Below are positions 33,894 to 43,556 of a stretch of 64,000 nucleotides of DNA, piece after piece. This DNA comes from Bdellovibrio svalbardensis (GTDB lineage: Bacteria; Bdellovibrionota; Bdellovibrionia; Bdellovibrionales; Bdellovibrionaceae). Made by a program: the position numbers and the translations under genes. The stretch lies in NCBI RefSeq assembly GCF_029531655.1, contig NZ_JANRMI010000007.1:48757-112756 (forward strand). The letters run 5' to 3'. The notes beneath the pieces were generated by a model. The model was not told the DNA's origin, ran no database searches, and saw nothing but the letters and a program-made list of their open reading frames with translations. Position 1 is the stretch's first letter; each line of letters begins with the position of its first letter.

Positions 33894-34138
33894 AGCAATT
33901 CACCTTATTCTTATTCAAACCACGAACAATATGCGACGCCTATGCCAGAGCTAAAAGTTATTAGATTCGAATATAAGAAAAAAGAGCTGACCAGGCATTT
34001 TACAGGTGCCCTTTATTTTTCCTCTGCTTCATTACTATTGCTGGATGGCAATTCAAAACCCTCTGCGCGGAGCTTGATTTGAAACAACCCCTCCGCTTTG
34101 AAATACTCAACAGACCCAATTCGCGCTACGACCTATAG

Positions 34139-34837
34139 ATGGAAAAATTTGCGACTACTTGCAGACAGCGTTTTAAAGAATTTACTCAAAAATGCAAGGA
34201 GTCCGTTCGTCATCCCACCCCCCAAAATATTCACCAACTGCGAATTCTAAATCGAAGAATTCGATCCATTTTTTGGATCATTAAGCAAGAAACCAATATA
34301 GATCTCCCTTCTGGTGTTCAGAAAAAAGCAGCTCTTTTTGGCAAAGAATTGGGCGCACTCAGGGAAATCGATGTTCTCATCAAGGATGCCGCATACTACA
34401 ACCTGAGCGACTCCAAATTGCCAGGAAAACGATCCAGAAAAGCACGCAAACTTCAAGATTCCATTGAACGAGAATTCCTCCCCGTTTTGAATAGAGACCT
34501 CCGAAAACTCATAAACGGTGCTGAGCCCCTCCCTTCCATCAATTACAAGGAACTTAGATCCACGCTCAAGAAAGCTCTTAAAAAATGGCCTAAGAGGCTT
34601 CCAAAGAAGAAAGAAAAACAACATCAAATTCGTATCGATGCGAAAAAAACAATTTATCGTATGGAGCTGCTCGGCGCCAAAAGCGTTCAACTTCGTCTTC
34701 TGCAAAAAAGCCTTGGAAGAGTTCATGACCTTGAAGTTTTGGAAAATCATTTCGGCAAGAAAAAAGTGATCTCTAAAGATATCGAAGCCAATTTAAAAAC
34801 AGCTTACCGCACATATCAAAAAATTTTTAAAACCTAA
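34139..34837 (+). CDS. CHAD-domain protein
   Basis: A 232-aa basic, all-helical protein with CHAD features: conserved His-rich helices (IHQLRILNRRIRSI near the start and HQIRIDAKKTIYRMELL later) and very high Lys and Arg content. CHAD domains bind polyphosphate and often accompany polyphosphate enzymes; a PPK2 lies in this window but 29 kb away. No obvious ribosome site before the ATG, so the start is less certain. Confidence 0.85.
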   Translation: MEKFATTCRQRFKEFTQKCKESVRHPTPQNIHQLRILNRRIRSIFWIIKQETNIDLPSGVQKKAALFGKELGALREIDVLIKDAAYYNLSDSKLPGKRSRKARKLQDSIEREFLPVLNRDLRKLINGAEPLPSINYKELRSTLKKALKKWPKRLPKKKEKQHQIRIDAKKTIYRMELLGAKSVQLRLLQKSLGRVHDLEVLENHFGKKKVISKDIEANLKTAYRTYQKIFKT

Positions 34838-34894
34838 AGGCTGAAACAGGAAAGAACTGTTGCCCTGTGGAATTCTCCTGGCAATACTAAGTCC

Positions 34895-35266
34895 ATGAGA
34901 AACATTCTTTGGGCAGCATTATTCATAATCACCTTTAGCACCGCCACTTTCGCTCAACAGAATCCCGTTGAAGCCCAAAAGGACATAAACCTCACTCAAA
35001 ACTTTGGCGTGGTTCCGGTGGGAACATCCACGAGTTTGCATTGGAATCTGCGCGCAAAGGAACTTGATTTGCAAATCCAAAGCATCTCTTTGCAAGGCAA
35101 CGGCTTCATCTTGGATTCCGACTGCCCTGAAATTCTTCCGGCAAAGCAAAAATGCAAAGTGGGCATCACCTTCGCTCCGGAGCAAACAGGACCCCACCAG
35201 GCACAACTCATCGTGGATCTTTACTCAGAGAGATTTATATTTAACCTTCAGGGAGAAGGAAAATAG
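34895..35266 (+). CDS. Exported Ig-like (ASH/SPD-2-Hydin-type) domain protein
   Basis: A 123-aa precursor: Sec signal cut after TFA, then a single immunoglobulin-like beta domain. VNFG-type opening (NFGVVPVGTS) and the ILPAKQKCKVGITFAPEQTG block are typical of the choice-of-anchor/ASH folds, and DCPE with KC give a likely disulfide. Binding or scaffold function; partner unknown. Small, with a 57-nt gap after the CHAD gene. Confidence 0.7.
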   Translation: MRNILWAALFIITFSTATFAQQNPVEAQKDINLTQNFGVVPVGTSTSLHWNLRAKELDLQIQSISLQGNGFILDSDCPEILPAKQKCKVGITFAPEQTGPHQAQLIVDLYSERFIFNLQGEGK

Positions 35267-35356
35267 AGAAAACTGTGAACTTTTTTACCTCTTTTCAGAG
35301 GTCTCGGTTCGGTTTTTAGAATGACCTTGCGCTGGCCCTGCCCCTACCGGTAGACC

Positions 35357-36490
35357 ATGCCCATGGCATCTTCTTTCAGTATTAGATACGGGCTTTTGGC
35401 ATTCCTTTTCATCCTCTTCGCAGGGCTCCCTCAGGGAGCATCAGCGAAGAACTTCAAACGCCCCAACACCCCACCTGAATCACAAAGCACCGCAGCAGGT
35501 CCCAATGCCCTGGAACTGGTGAAACCCCTGAACACTCTCAGCGCAGATTTCTATGACTTTGTTCTTCGTTATGGCGGCCGGCTCATTCCGGCCAAGGATC
35601 TGCAACCGTGGATCGTGAGAATGCACGAAGCCAGCGAAGCTTATTTCAACTCCATCGGCGTGAAATTTTCAATTCAGACCGTAAAACGGGAACAAATGGA
35701 GTTTCAGGGAAGTTATGTCGAGAAAATCTCATACAACTTATACACCCTGACTTCAGTTGAAAACGCCTCAGAGCTCAATGGTGAGTTCATTCAAGGAATC
35801 CTGCAAGATGAGTCCCTTGGCGATCTTAAATTGATCTACGATCCCTTTCTGCAACTATGGAGTGGACCGATTCAGGGCTTCTTTGAGCCCAGTACCTATT
35901 CTCTGGTTTTCAGTACTACGGCTTTATCTTATCGCGTAGGCGGGTTGGGCGACACCCTGACCCACGAGATTCGCCACGCCCAAGAACACAATGCCATTCT
36001 TAAAGGGTTCCCGTCTCTTGCCAGTTTTACTTTCTTATCAAATAAAAGCTCACCAGAGGTCTATTCTCAGTTCCTGCGATTAGATGAAGCAGAGACTCAT
36101 GCCCTGGATATTCAATTTTTGGTTGAGACCGCTCCCAGCCTCGAGGCATTGCTTACGGATAAAAGCAGCCTCAAGCGTTTGCGTGAAGCTCGTCAAAAAT
36201 CTCTGGAATTTAAAAGGGAAACTTTGCAACGAATCATTGCAAGCACTCAAGGCACTCTCGCTCGCCTCAAGAAAGAGATTCAGATTCATGGAGTCACAAA
36301 TCTAAATTGCGCTCCCGAGCCCCTAACCACTATGAAATCGAGCGTGGAACTGTGCAAGTTCTCAGACCCCGAAGCGGAACACTATGAACGTTTAGAGATC
36401 CGCGTAGCTCAAAAGCCGCGCATCAATCTGGATGCACAGCTTTCAAGTCTACTGACATGGTCACTAGGGCGATTAAACAACCTTCAATAA
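35357..36490 (+). CDS. Exported HExxH metalloprotease-like protein
   Basis: A 377-aa precursor with a long Sec signal (cut near ASA) followed by a Pro/Thr/Ser-rich linker. The motif LTHEIRHAQEH gives HExxH at 203-207, and DEAETHALD 37 residues later offers Glu244 or Glu246 as third zinc ligand, a gluzincin-like spacing. I do not recognise the family. The C-terminal third is helical, rich in Arg and Lys. No strong ribosome site. Ends 7 nt before the stop of the convergent aspartate decarboxylase gene. A secreted peptidase would suit prey digestion. Confidence 0.65.
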   Translation: MPMASSFSIRYGLLAFLFILFAGLPQGASAKNFKRPNTPPESQSTAAGPNALELVKPLNTLSADFYDFVLRYGGRLIPAKDLQPWIVRMHEASEAYFNSIGVKFSIQTVKREQMEFQGSYVEKISYNLYTLTSVENASELNGEFIQGILQDESLGDLKLIYDPFLQLWSGPIQGFFEPSTYSLVFSTTALSYRVGGLGDTLTHEIRHAQEHNAILKGFPSLASFTFLSNKSSPEVYSQFLRLDEAETHALDIQFLVETAPSLEALLTDKSSLKRLREARQKSLEFKRETLQRIIASTQGTLARLKKEIQIHGVTNLNCAPEPLTTMKSSVELCKFSDPEAEHYERLEIRVAQKPRINLDAQLSSLLTWSLGRLNNLQ

Positions 36491-36497
36491 ATAATTC

Positions 36498-38150
36498 TTA
36501 ATGACTCTTTCCTTTTGAACGCTGCCAAGCTTCGACATAGCCCTCGGCGGCCTCAGCCATTTGCTTACCGATCTTCGCATAGGCCGTATCATCCAAGTTG
36601 GCCAAAGACACGCGCACGGACCATTTTGGACCGGCGAAGCCTCCACCATCCATCAGTACGATTGAAGTCTGCTCTGCCAAACGGAAGAGCAAATCAACAG
36701 GCTCATAATTCGTCTTTAAGAATTTCGCAAACTCTGGTCCATGAATTTTCTCAGCCCAGACCATCACATCAATTTCACAGTAATAACCTGCGCGCAATGG
36801 ATCTGCTGGCATTGAAATACCCAAACCATCCCACAGGGCCTTATAGCGTCGTTGGACGATATTCTGAGTTAACTTTTTATATTTATCATCTTTATCCATT
36901 AAAGCCGAAAGCGAGAACAAAGTCATTTGAACTTGCTGAGGCAAAGACAGACCGGCCGTGTGATTTAAGGCCACCTGACGGCTGTCAGCCACCATGCGAT
37001 CGATAAACTTGATTTTCTCCGGTTCCAAAGTTAACGAGCCATATCGTTCATTCAAAGCTTTCTTATCTTTGCTTGGAAGTTTTACCAGATGCTGGTCAAA
37101 GATATTCTTCTCGTGAATCGCAACGACGCCCAAACGCCATCCCGTACAGCCGAAATATTTAGAATAAGAATAAACCCCAATAGTATTTTGTGGAAGATCC
37201 GCCATCAGAGATCTAAAACCAGGAACAAAGGTCCCATAGACGTCATCAGTGATAATGACCAGATCCGGCCGTTTTGTTTTCACGATCTGGACTATCTTTT
37301 TCATAATTTTCGGAGAAACCGCCACCGAAGGCGGATTGCTTGGGTTCACCAGGAAGAAGGCCTTGATCTTCGGATCGAGCAGCTTATTCACTTCTTTTTC
37401 CGTGTACTGCCAAGTATGACGACCACTTTCTTTGTCCATCTCGTTGGCATCAATATGCGAAACCTTGAAGCTATATCTTTCCAACTCGGGAATTTCGATA
37501 TAAGGCGTAAAGGTCGGTGTCGCCAAGGCAATGCCATCACCTTTTTTTAGAATTTTATTCTGCATCAAAGAATCAAAGATATAGCACATTGCGGCCGTTC
37601 CACCTTCGACAGCAAAGATATCAAATTGTCCCTTAGGTGGCTTATGACCACACATCTCTTGATCGAGATAAGCTTGCACAATGCGCTCATTGTGTTTCAA
37701 AATTCTGTCTGGAGTTGGGTACTGATCCCCAATGATACCATCCACCAATTCATAGACAAAGGCATCTGCATTGAACTTAAAATGGCTCACGCCATATTTT
37801 ACCGCATCACGAAGAAAATCCCCTCCAGGCACTTTGGAGTTTTTGTCCAGATAGGCATTCAGCCTTGAGGCTATTCCAACTTTCTGCGGCATCCCGCCCA
37901 AGCCTGGTTCGCTCCAAACGCGTCGAGACTCTGTCACCGCAAACTGCCCCAGGGCAAAGAAGGCCTCCCGCGGAGTCGTTGCAATCCAATTGGGATTTCC
38001 CCGGCCTGCATTCAACATAATCTGCGTGCTGGCCTTGGCGCTATCCGCAGCCAATGAAATCAAATTATCTTTCAACTCGAAAGGACTGAGTTTACTTAAT
38101 TTCTTTTGCATAGCGCGTGGTGTTTTTAGCGTCGTACTTTTAACAGACAT
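36498..38150 (-). CDS. asdA: Aspartate 4-decarboxylase (bifunctional aminotransferase)
   Basis: A 550-aa fold-type I PLP enzyme converting L-aspartate to L-alanine and CO2, with side transaminase activity. The length (about 530-550, well above ordinary aminotransferases), an N-terminal extension with NAGRGNPNW, and SYSKYFGCTGWRLG with the PLP Lys are typical of AsdA. AGGAG lies 9 nt before the ATG. It follows aspT by 33 nt. Aspartate taken up is decarboxylated inside, consuming a proton, and alanine leaves through AspT, so the pair generates a proton-motive force. Confidence 0.93.
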   Translation of the reverse strand: MSVKSTTLKTPRAMQKKLSKLSPFELKDNLISLAADSAKASTQIMLNAGRGNPNWIATTPREAFFALGQFAVTESRRVWSEPGLGGMPQKVGIASRLNAYLDKNSKVPGGDFLRDAVKYGVSHFKFNADAFVYELVDGIIGDQYPTPDRILKHNERIVQAYLDQEMCGHKPPKGQFDIFAVEGGTAAMCYIFDSLMQNKILKKGDGIALATPTFTPYIEIPELERYSFKVSHIDANEMDKESGRHTWQYTEKEVNKLLDPKIKAFFLVNPSNPPSVAVSPKIMKKIVQIVKTKRPDLVIITDDVYGTFVPGFRSLMADLPQNTIGVYSYSKYFGCTGWRLGVVAIHEKNIFDQHLVKLPSKDKKALNERYGSLTLEPEKIKFIDRMVADSRQVALNHTAGLSLPQQVQMTLFSLSALMDKDDKYKKLTQNIVQRRYKALWDGLGISMPADPLRAGYYCEIDVMVWAEKIHGPEFAKFLKTNYEPVDLLFRLAEQTSIVLMDGGGFAGPKWSVRVSLANLDDTAYAKIGKQMAEAAEGYVEAWQRSKGKSH

Positions 38151-38183
38151 TTCGAACTCCTATTTTTAAGTTTATTAAACTAA

Positions 38184-39875
38184 TTAAACTAACAAGAAGA
38201 CAATGACGGCACCCCAAATGGTTTTTATGGTATTGGCGACTGCGTACGTGATCGTGTATCCAAGAACTGGAACTTTACTTTTTGCGTTCTCTTGAATGGC
38301 ACCTAATGCAGCTGTGGTTGTCATGGATCCGGCACAAGCTCCAAACAAGATGGCTGGATGAAATTTAAACAAATAACGCCCGCCAAGAACGGCAATAGCA
38401 CAGGTAAAGAACGTCACGGCAATACCCACAAACAAAAGACTTATTCCGACAGCCTTGATTCCAGCGATAAAGCCAGGTCCTGAAATCAATCCGACAATGG
38501 CTACGAATGCACACAAGCCCATGGAATCCATAATCCATAATCCAGCCGCAGGAATAGCCCCAAAGGTTGGACGAGTTGCACGCCAATAGGAAAGTAGAAG
38601 TCCTGAAATCAAAGCACCACCACTGGTACTAAGACTCAAAGGAATATTGCTGACCTTGAAGGACAATAGCCCAACAAGTCCCCCGAGAAGAATACCCAAC
38701 CCCACAAAAACCATATCCGACATATCGGTGCGTCGATCCGGCGTCCCGACAGTTTTGGCAACACGCTCAACATCTTCCAATTTTCCCACAAGAGTTAATA
38801 CATCCCCCGCCTGGATTGTTAAGTTCGCCTGAATTGGCAGTTCGTGCCCAATACGCGTGATTTTTCGAACCATAACGTTGCGGCGGAAGTCATGGCCTTT
38901 TTCCTGAACAATATCTCCGAGAGTTTTACCTAAGAATTCCTTATTGGTCATAACCACATCTAAGAATTCAATCTTAAAATCCATCAACTCAGGATCGTAA
39001 ACCTCTTCACCAATTTCCTTTTCATGCTCGACAAGATCTTTGCTTTTAGAACCCACGACCACGATATCACCAGGAACAATCACCACATTGCCATTGGGAT
39101 CAATCACCTTTCCCTCATGGCGCATCCGAGTGACAAAGGCCGCCGTAGGTGCAAAAGAAGACTCCAACTCTGCCACTTTTCGATTCGCAAATTTGCCATT
39201 GGTAATTTTATAGGTCCGCAGAGCATTCATCTGCATGGCCGGCATCACTCCAGGATCATCCATTTTTGCACCGAGCTTTGCTTCGTAGTCTTTGCATTCC
39301 TTTGCTAAATCAATACCCAGGATTTTTGGTCCAAAGCTTGAGAAGAACCAGGCAAACACCACCGTCCCCATGATATAGGTGACCGCATAGGCTATTGGAA
39401 TCGAGTTGTTATATTGAGTCTTTAGCTCTGCCGACAGATCGGGCAGACTGTTTATGGTGTCCTGCCCCACCCCAATGACCGCGGATTGAGTCAAGGCTCC
39501 GGCCAACAAGCCGGTTGCGTAACCTAAATCATAGCCCATCACTTTCGCTGCGATATAAGCAACAGCCAAACCGCCCACACAGACGAAGATTGCAAAGAAA
39601 ACCTGGGGCAAACCATCTTTCTTTAAACCTTGGATGAATTGAGGTCCTACCTTGTATCCAACCGCAAACAAGAACATCAAAAAGAAAATCGCTTTGGTAT
39701 CGGCACCAATCGCAATTCCCAACTGTCCAACCAAAACCCCCGTCAACAAGGTTCCCGTCACCGAGCCTAATTGAAAATATCCGATTTTTATTTTACCGAT
39801 GAGATAACCCACCCCAATAGTCAGAAAGAATGCCAGCTCAGGGTGAGCCTTCAATTGAGTAAACAGCCAATTCAT
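38184..39875 (-). CDS. aspT: Aspartate:alanine antiporter
   Basis: A 563-aa inner-membrane exchanger of the AAE family, with two blocks of five or more helices on either side of two central RCK-C (TrkA-C) domains (about residues 210-370). It exchanges aspartate(-) for alanine(0) and is electrogenic. A GAGGGGG site precedes the ATG. Immediately upstream of asdA, matching the asp operon of Tetragenococcus. In a predator eating protein-rich prey this would turn aspartate into energy; that use is inference. Confidence 0.93.
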   Translation of the reverse strand: MNWLFTQLKAHPELAFFLTIGVGYLIGKIKIGYFQLGSVTGTLLTGVLVGQLGIAIGADTKAIFFLMFLFAVGYKVGPQFIQGLKKDGLPQVFFAIFVCVGGLAVAYIAAKVMGYDLGYATGLLAGALTQSAVIGVGQDTINSLPDLSAELKTQYNNSIPIAYAVTYIMGTVVFAWFFSSFGPKILGIDLAKECKDYEAKLGAKMDDPGVMPAMQMNALRTYKITNGKFANRKVAELESSFAPTAAFVTRMRHEGKVIDPNGNVVIVPGDIVVVGSKSKDLVEHEKEIGEEVYDPELMDFKIEFLDVVMTNKEFLGKTLGDIVQEKGHDFRRNVMVRKITRIGHELPIQANLTIQAGDVLTLVGKLEDVERVAKTVGTPDRRTDMSDMVFVGLGILLGGLVGLLSFKVSNIPLSLSTSGGALISGLLLSYWRATRPTFGAIPAAGLWIMDSMGLCAFVAIVGLISGPGFIAGIKAVGISLLFVGIAVTFFTCAIAVLGGRYLFKFHPAILFGACAGSMTTTAALGAIQENAKSKVPVLGYTITYAVANTIKTIWGAVIVFLLV

Positions 39876-40002
39876 AGAGCCCCCTCAATGTAATTTTGGT
39901 GATCACACTAATACTAGGGAGAAAAAAACTGACGGGGCACGCAATATAGATTCGAATGCAGGAAAACAATCTTACGAAATAGATTTGCGCCCAAAGAATG
40001 CT

Positions 40003-40884
40003 TTAATGCAAATCCACTCCACCGGGTCGAACCAACAAGGATTCCGCCAGTTCTTCACTGTAGTCCTCAAAGGTTCTGGGTTCCAATCCGGTCAGTTCTT
40101 GGAAGGTGTTTGTAACTTCTTCGCCTTCGCCGTCACGAACAGATCGATGACGACTCAAAACAAATTCAATCCACCATGAAGACGCGCCAATTTTTTTCAA
40201 AGCTTTTCTGGTGATTTCTTCGGTTACTGGCACATATGAAATTCTTCGGGCACATCGAGTTGAAAGAATCGACAAGGCCTCGGCATTGGACAGCGCTCGC
40301 CCACCCGTGATGGAGTATTCTCGGCCCAAATGATTGAAAGGATTCACGAGGATCTCCGTAACCACATTGGCCAGATCTCCTACATCGACAAAGGATGTGC
40401 GCCCTTCCCCTTCGGGAAGATAAAGGGCCCCTTGGCGAAGAGCCTCACCATAAAGACGATCAAAGTTTTGCATAAAACTATTGGTCTTGATCAAAACGGA
40501 TGGAACGCCACTTTCGCTCAACATACGATTGATTTCACCTTCAGTGCGCAACCAAAGATACGGAGACCCAGGGTCAGCCCCTAGAGCGGAAGTCCTGACA
40601 ATAAGCTTCACCCCCGCTCGGCGCGCCGCGCCTACGGCATTTTCAGCCCATTCGCGCATCGAATCAGCAAAAGGAATCAATAAGAAAAGGACATCCACGT
40701 TTCGAAATGCCTGATCAAGAGTCGCAGGATTCGCATAATCTAGAGAGATATTTTTAATATCCTCAGGGAATGCCCCTTCCTGACGACAGGCGGCAACAAA
40801 CTCCACCTCTCTTTGATGAAGTCTTCGAACGATTTCTCGTCCCACAATGCCTGTTGCTCCGGTAACCATTATTTTCCACGCCAT
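40003..40884 (-). CDS. NmrA-like NAD(P)-binding SDR protein
   Basis: A 293-aa atypical short-chain dehydrogenase. The Rossmann motif VTGATGIVGREIVRRL (TGxxGxxG) is at the start and RTSALGADPGSPYLWLRTEGEI in the middle, as in NmrA/HSCARG or quinone-reductase-like QorB proteins, which lack the usual catalytic Tyr-x3-Lys. It may sense NADP(H) redox state or reduce quinones. Divergent from the membrane-protein gene at 40909 with only 24 bp between starts. Confidence 0.8.
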   Translation of the reverse strand: MAWKIMVTGATGIVGREIVRRLHQREVEFVAACRQEGAFPEDIKNISLDYANPATLDQAFRNVDVLFLLIPFADSMREWAENAVGAARRAGVKLIVRTSALGADPGSPYLWLRTEGEINRMLSESGVPSVLIKTNSFMQNFDRLYGEALRQGALYLPEGEGRTSFVDVGDLANVVTEILVNPFNHLGREYSITGGRALSNAEALSILSTRCARRISYVPVTEEITRKALKKIGASSWWIEFVLSRHRSVRDGEGEEVTNTFQELTGLEPRTFEDYSEELAESLLVRPGGVDLH

Positions 40885-40908
40885 AGTCTTGAATTATGAC
40901 TGCAGAAC

Positions 40909-41658
40909 ATGAACTCAGACATCTGTTTGTTGGCAAGTGTCTTCTTGACTCACCTTTGCCTTCTGGGGTCTATTTATGTAGTGAATTTTTTTGCAGAAAA
41001 CCTGAAGGTTTTTAAAAAAGCAGCTCTTCCTTTATTTGCCCTCGTGGTTGTGTCGAACAACATCGATCAGTATCTTAACATGCAAGTCGAAACAGCTCTG
41101 CAAAATCCCATGGGTGCCAATGGCCAAGTCTATTTCTTTGGTTTTCTATCCATCGTAAGCAGTGTGATTTTCCCAGTGCTTCTGGCGACGACCGCGCTTT
41201 ATGCCATGGTAAACACAAAACCCTGGGAAAGCCTGATGGCCTTCTTTGGAAAGTTCTTAAACCAGGTCTTCATTGAGTCATTGCGCGCCTGGGGCAAAAC
41301 TTTGCTCTGGTCTTTGCTCTTCATTATACCTGGGATATGGAAGTATCTTGAGCTGAGTCTAGTTCCATTCGTTGTGACTTCATCTGAATCATATGAAGCG
41401 GGAAAGATCGATGCCCTTCAGGCTTCAAGTTATGTCTTCCGTAAACATTGGTTTAAGATTTTAGGTATTTTATTCTGCTTTCATCTCTTTCTGCCGCTGA
41501 TTTTAACCAGCTTTTTCGATTCTTATCGCCTGCTTTGGAAGACTCCTTTGGCGAGTCTATTCCTAAGTCTGCTCGATACTTATTTGATTTTAATTTCAAC
41601 ACAGCTCTTGTTTAATGTTTTTCAAAGCGAGGTAAGCAAACATGACTCTCATGTTTAA
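40909..41658 (+). CDS. Membrane protein of unknown function
   Basis: A 249-aa protein with about six hydrophobic segments and no recognised motif. The middle (PWESLMAFFGKFLNQVF and FIIPGIWKYLELSLVPFVV) recalls the glycerophosphoryl-diester-phosphodiesterase/YciC-type membrane domain, weakly. It overlaps the following gene by 17 nt, and the next ribosome site lies within its last codons, so the two are coupled. Confidence 0.65.
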   Translation: MNSDICLLASVFLTHLCLLGSIYVVNFFAENLKVFKKAALPLFALVVVSNNIDQYLNMQVETALQNPMGANGQVYFFGFLSIVSSVIFPVLLATTALYAMVNTKPWESLMAFFGKFLNQVFIESLRAWGKTLLWSLLFIIPGIWKYLELSLVPFVVTSSESYEAGKIDALQASSYVFRKHWFKILGILFCFHLFLPLILTSFFDSYRLLWKTPLASLFLSLLDTYLILISTQLLFNVFQSEVSKHDSHV

Positions 41659-42691
41659 TTGGACAGAAATTAAGAACCGCGGAAAAGGTCTGACATTTGA
41701 TGACGTACTGATCATCCCGGCACGCTCTGACGTTCGCTCACGTCGCGACCCACAACTTACCTCCAAACTGACTCGCAATGTTTCCATCGAAACACCGATT
41801 GTCAGCGCTAATATGGATATGGTCACCGAATATGACATGGCATTTGCTATGAACCAACTGGGTGGTCTTGGCATCCTTCATCGCTTCCTTTCTATCGAAG
41901 ATCAAGCGGCACAGGCTCGTCGCCTTAAAGAGAATGGTGTTAAAAATATCTCTGCCAGTGTCGGCGTTGGTGAAGAATTCAAGTCACGCTCAAAGGCCCT
42001 GGTTGATGCGGGAGTTAACATCATCACAATTGACATCGCTCACGGTCACTCTGTGCAGATGATGGAAACAATGAAATGGCTTAAAGATCACTATCCCCAA
42101 GTGGAGTTGATCGCAGGCAACATGGCAACTCCAGATGCGGCTCGCGATTTGATTGAATCCGGAGCGGATGCGATCAAGGTTGGCATCGGACCTGGCTCTA
42201 TGTGTACGACTCGAATCATCACCGGATGTGGAGTTCCTCAGTTAACAGCTATTGCTCTGTGCGCAGAAGTCGCTGCTAGCTATGGCGTTCCTGTGATTGC
42301 CGATGGCGGCATTCGCAACTCTGGAGACATGGTGAAAGCTTTTGCCGCAGGCGCCAGTACAGTTATGTTAGGCAGCATGCTTTCTGGAACCATTGAAACT
42401 CCGGGAGAAATTAAAAACGGCAAAAAGCATTACCGTGGAATGGCCTCACGCTCTGCCCAAGATTCTTGGCGCGGCGGCGTTCCAGAAGGCATGGCTCCAG
42501 AGGGAGAATCAACTCAAGTGAACGTGAAAGGCCACGTTAAAGACGTGATTTTTGAAGTCACTGGCGGCATCCGCAGCGGTATGAGTTATATCAATGCAAC
42601 AAGCATTGCTGAAATTAAAGAGAAAGCCCTCTTTATGGAAATGTCTGCCAATGGTATCTCTGAATCTCGCGCACACGGAGTAAAGAGTTAA
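41642..42691 (+). CDS. IMP dehydrogenase/GMP reductase-family protein without CBS domains
   Basis: A 349-aa TIM-barrel enzyme. [39 protein letters not shown] with the catalytic Cys, [10 protein letters not shown] and [10 protein letters not shown] are the family blocks. The regulatory CBS pair that most IMPDHs carry is missing, giving GMP-reductase size. The C-terminal [12 protein letters not shown]...ESRAHGV block looks more like IMPDH. So it either makes XMP from IMP (guaB) or recycles GMP to IMP (guaC); the sequence does not settle it by eye. GAGGTAA ribosome site. Four nt before murI. Confidence 0.88.
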   Translation: MTLMFNWTEIKNRGKGLTFDDVLIIPARSDVRSRRDPQLTSKLTRNVSIETPIVSANMDMVTEYDMAFAMNQLGGLGILHRFLSIEDQAAQARRLKENGVKNISASVGVGEEFKSRSKALVDAGVNIITIDIAHGHSVQMMETMKWLKDHYPQVELIAGNMATPDAARDLIESGADAIKVGIGPGSMCTTRIITGCGVPQLTAIALCAEVAASYGVPVIADGGIRNSGDMVKAFAAGASTVMLGSMLSGTIETPGEIKNGKKHYRGMASRSAQDSWRGGVPEGMAPEGESTQVNVKGHVKDVIFEVTGGIRSGMSYINATSIAEIKEKALFMEMSANGISESRAHGVKS

Positions 42692-42695
42692 TTAA

Positions 42696-43547
42696 ATGGC
42701 TGACAAAGATTCTCGATCCCACAACAAAGAAGATTCCCAGCCCGCTGTCGAAGACAGCAGACCCATCGGAGTTTTCGATTCAGGCATAGGCGGCCTCACC
42801 GTTTTGAAAGAGCTCGCCTTGCAGTTCCCTCAGGAAAATTTTCTTTACCTGGGGGATACGGCACGCCTGCCTTATGGATCGAAATCACCTCACACGATTC
42901 GTAGATACTCTGAACAAAATATTGAATTTCTTCAGAGCCAAAACGTGAAGGCCATCGTCATTGCTTGCAACTCGGCTTCGACTCAGGTGCCAGAGCGGGA
43001 GTTCGCCGGACTCCCTGTTTACAACGTCATAGGCCCTGGCTCACAAAGAGCTTTGGAAGTTTCTGAAGGATTAAGAATCGGCGTCCTTGGCACCAGAGCC
43101 ACGATCAACAGCCAAGCCTACACAAAGCAAATTCATAGTCTCAATCCCCACGCTCAAGTTTTCGATCAAGCTTGTCCCTTGTTTGTTCCACTTGCAGAAG
43201 AAGGATGGGATTCTGATCCCGTCACGAACCTGATCGTCTTTAGATACTTAAGCAGCCTTATGCAAAATCAAATCGACACTTTGATTTTAGGATGCACACA
43301 CTATCCAATTTTGAAAAACTCTATCGCACGCGTCACTGGATCCAGCATTCAACTGGTTGACTCTGGCGAAGCCATCGCGGACTGGTTAGAAGAAGATTTT
43401 ATGGCGGGAAGACTTCTGCGCCGAATGAATCCAACACCTCGCCAAGTCGATGTGACAACCACAGACGCCTCAGCACATTTTACCGAACTGGCTCATCGCA
43501 TTTTAAAACCCGTAAAGGCTGATGACTTCCGGGTCGTAAATATTTAG
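42696..43547 (+). CDS. murI: Glutamate racemase
   Basis: A 283-aa cofactor-independent racemase supplying D-glutamate for peptidoglycan. FDSGIGGLTVLKEL, GDTARLPYGSKS, the first catalytic Cys in IACNSAST and the second in LGCTHYPIL are all present. A hydrophilic N-terminal extension of about 25 residues precedes the domain. Starts 4 nt after the IMPDH-family gene, and ends 10 nt before the stop of the convergent lysA. Confidence 0.95.
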   Translation: MADKDSRSHNKEDSQPAVEDSRPIGVFDSGIGGLTVLKELALQFPQENFLYLGDTARLPYGSKSPHTIRRYSEQNIEFLQSQNVKAIVIACNSASTQVPEREFAGLPVYNVIGPGSQRALEVSEGLRIGVLGTRATINSQAYTKQIHSLNPHAQVFDQACPLFVPLAEEGWDSDPVTNLIVFRYLSSLMQNQIDTLILGCTHYPILKNSIARVTGSSIQLVDSGEAIADWLEEDFMAGRLLRRMNPTPRQVDVTTTDASAHFTELAHRILKPVKADDFRVVNI

Positions 43548-43556
43548 ACACAAATT

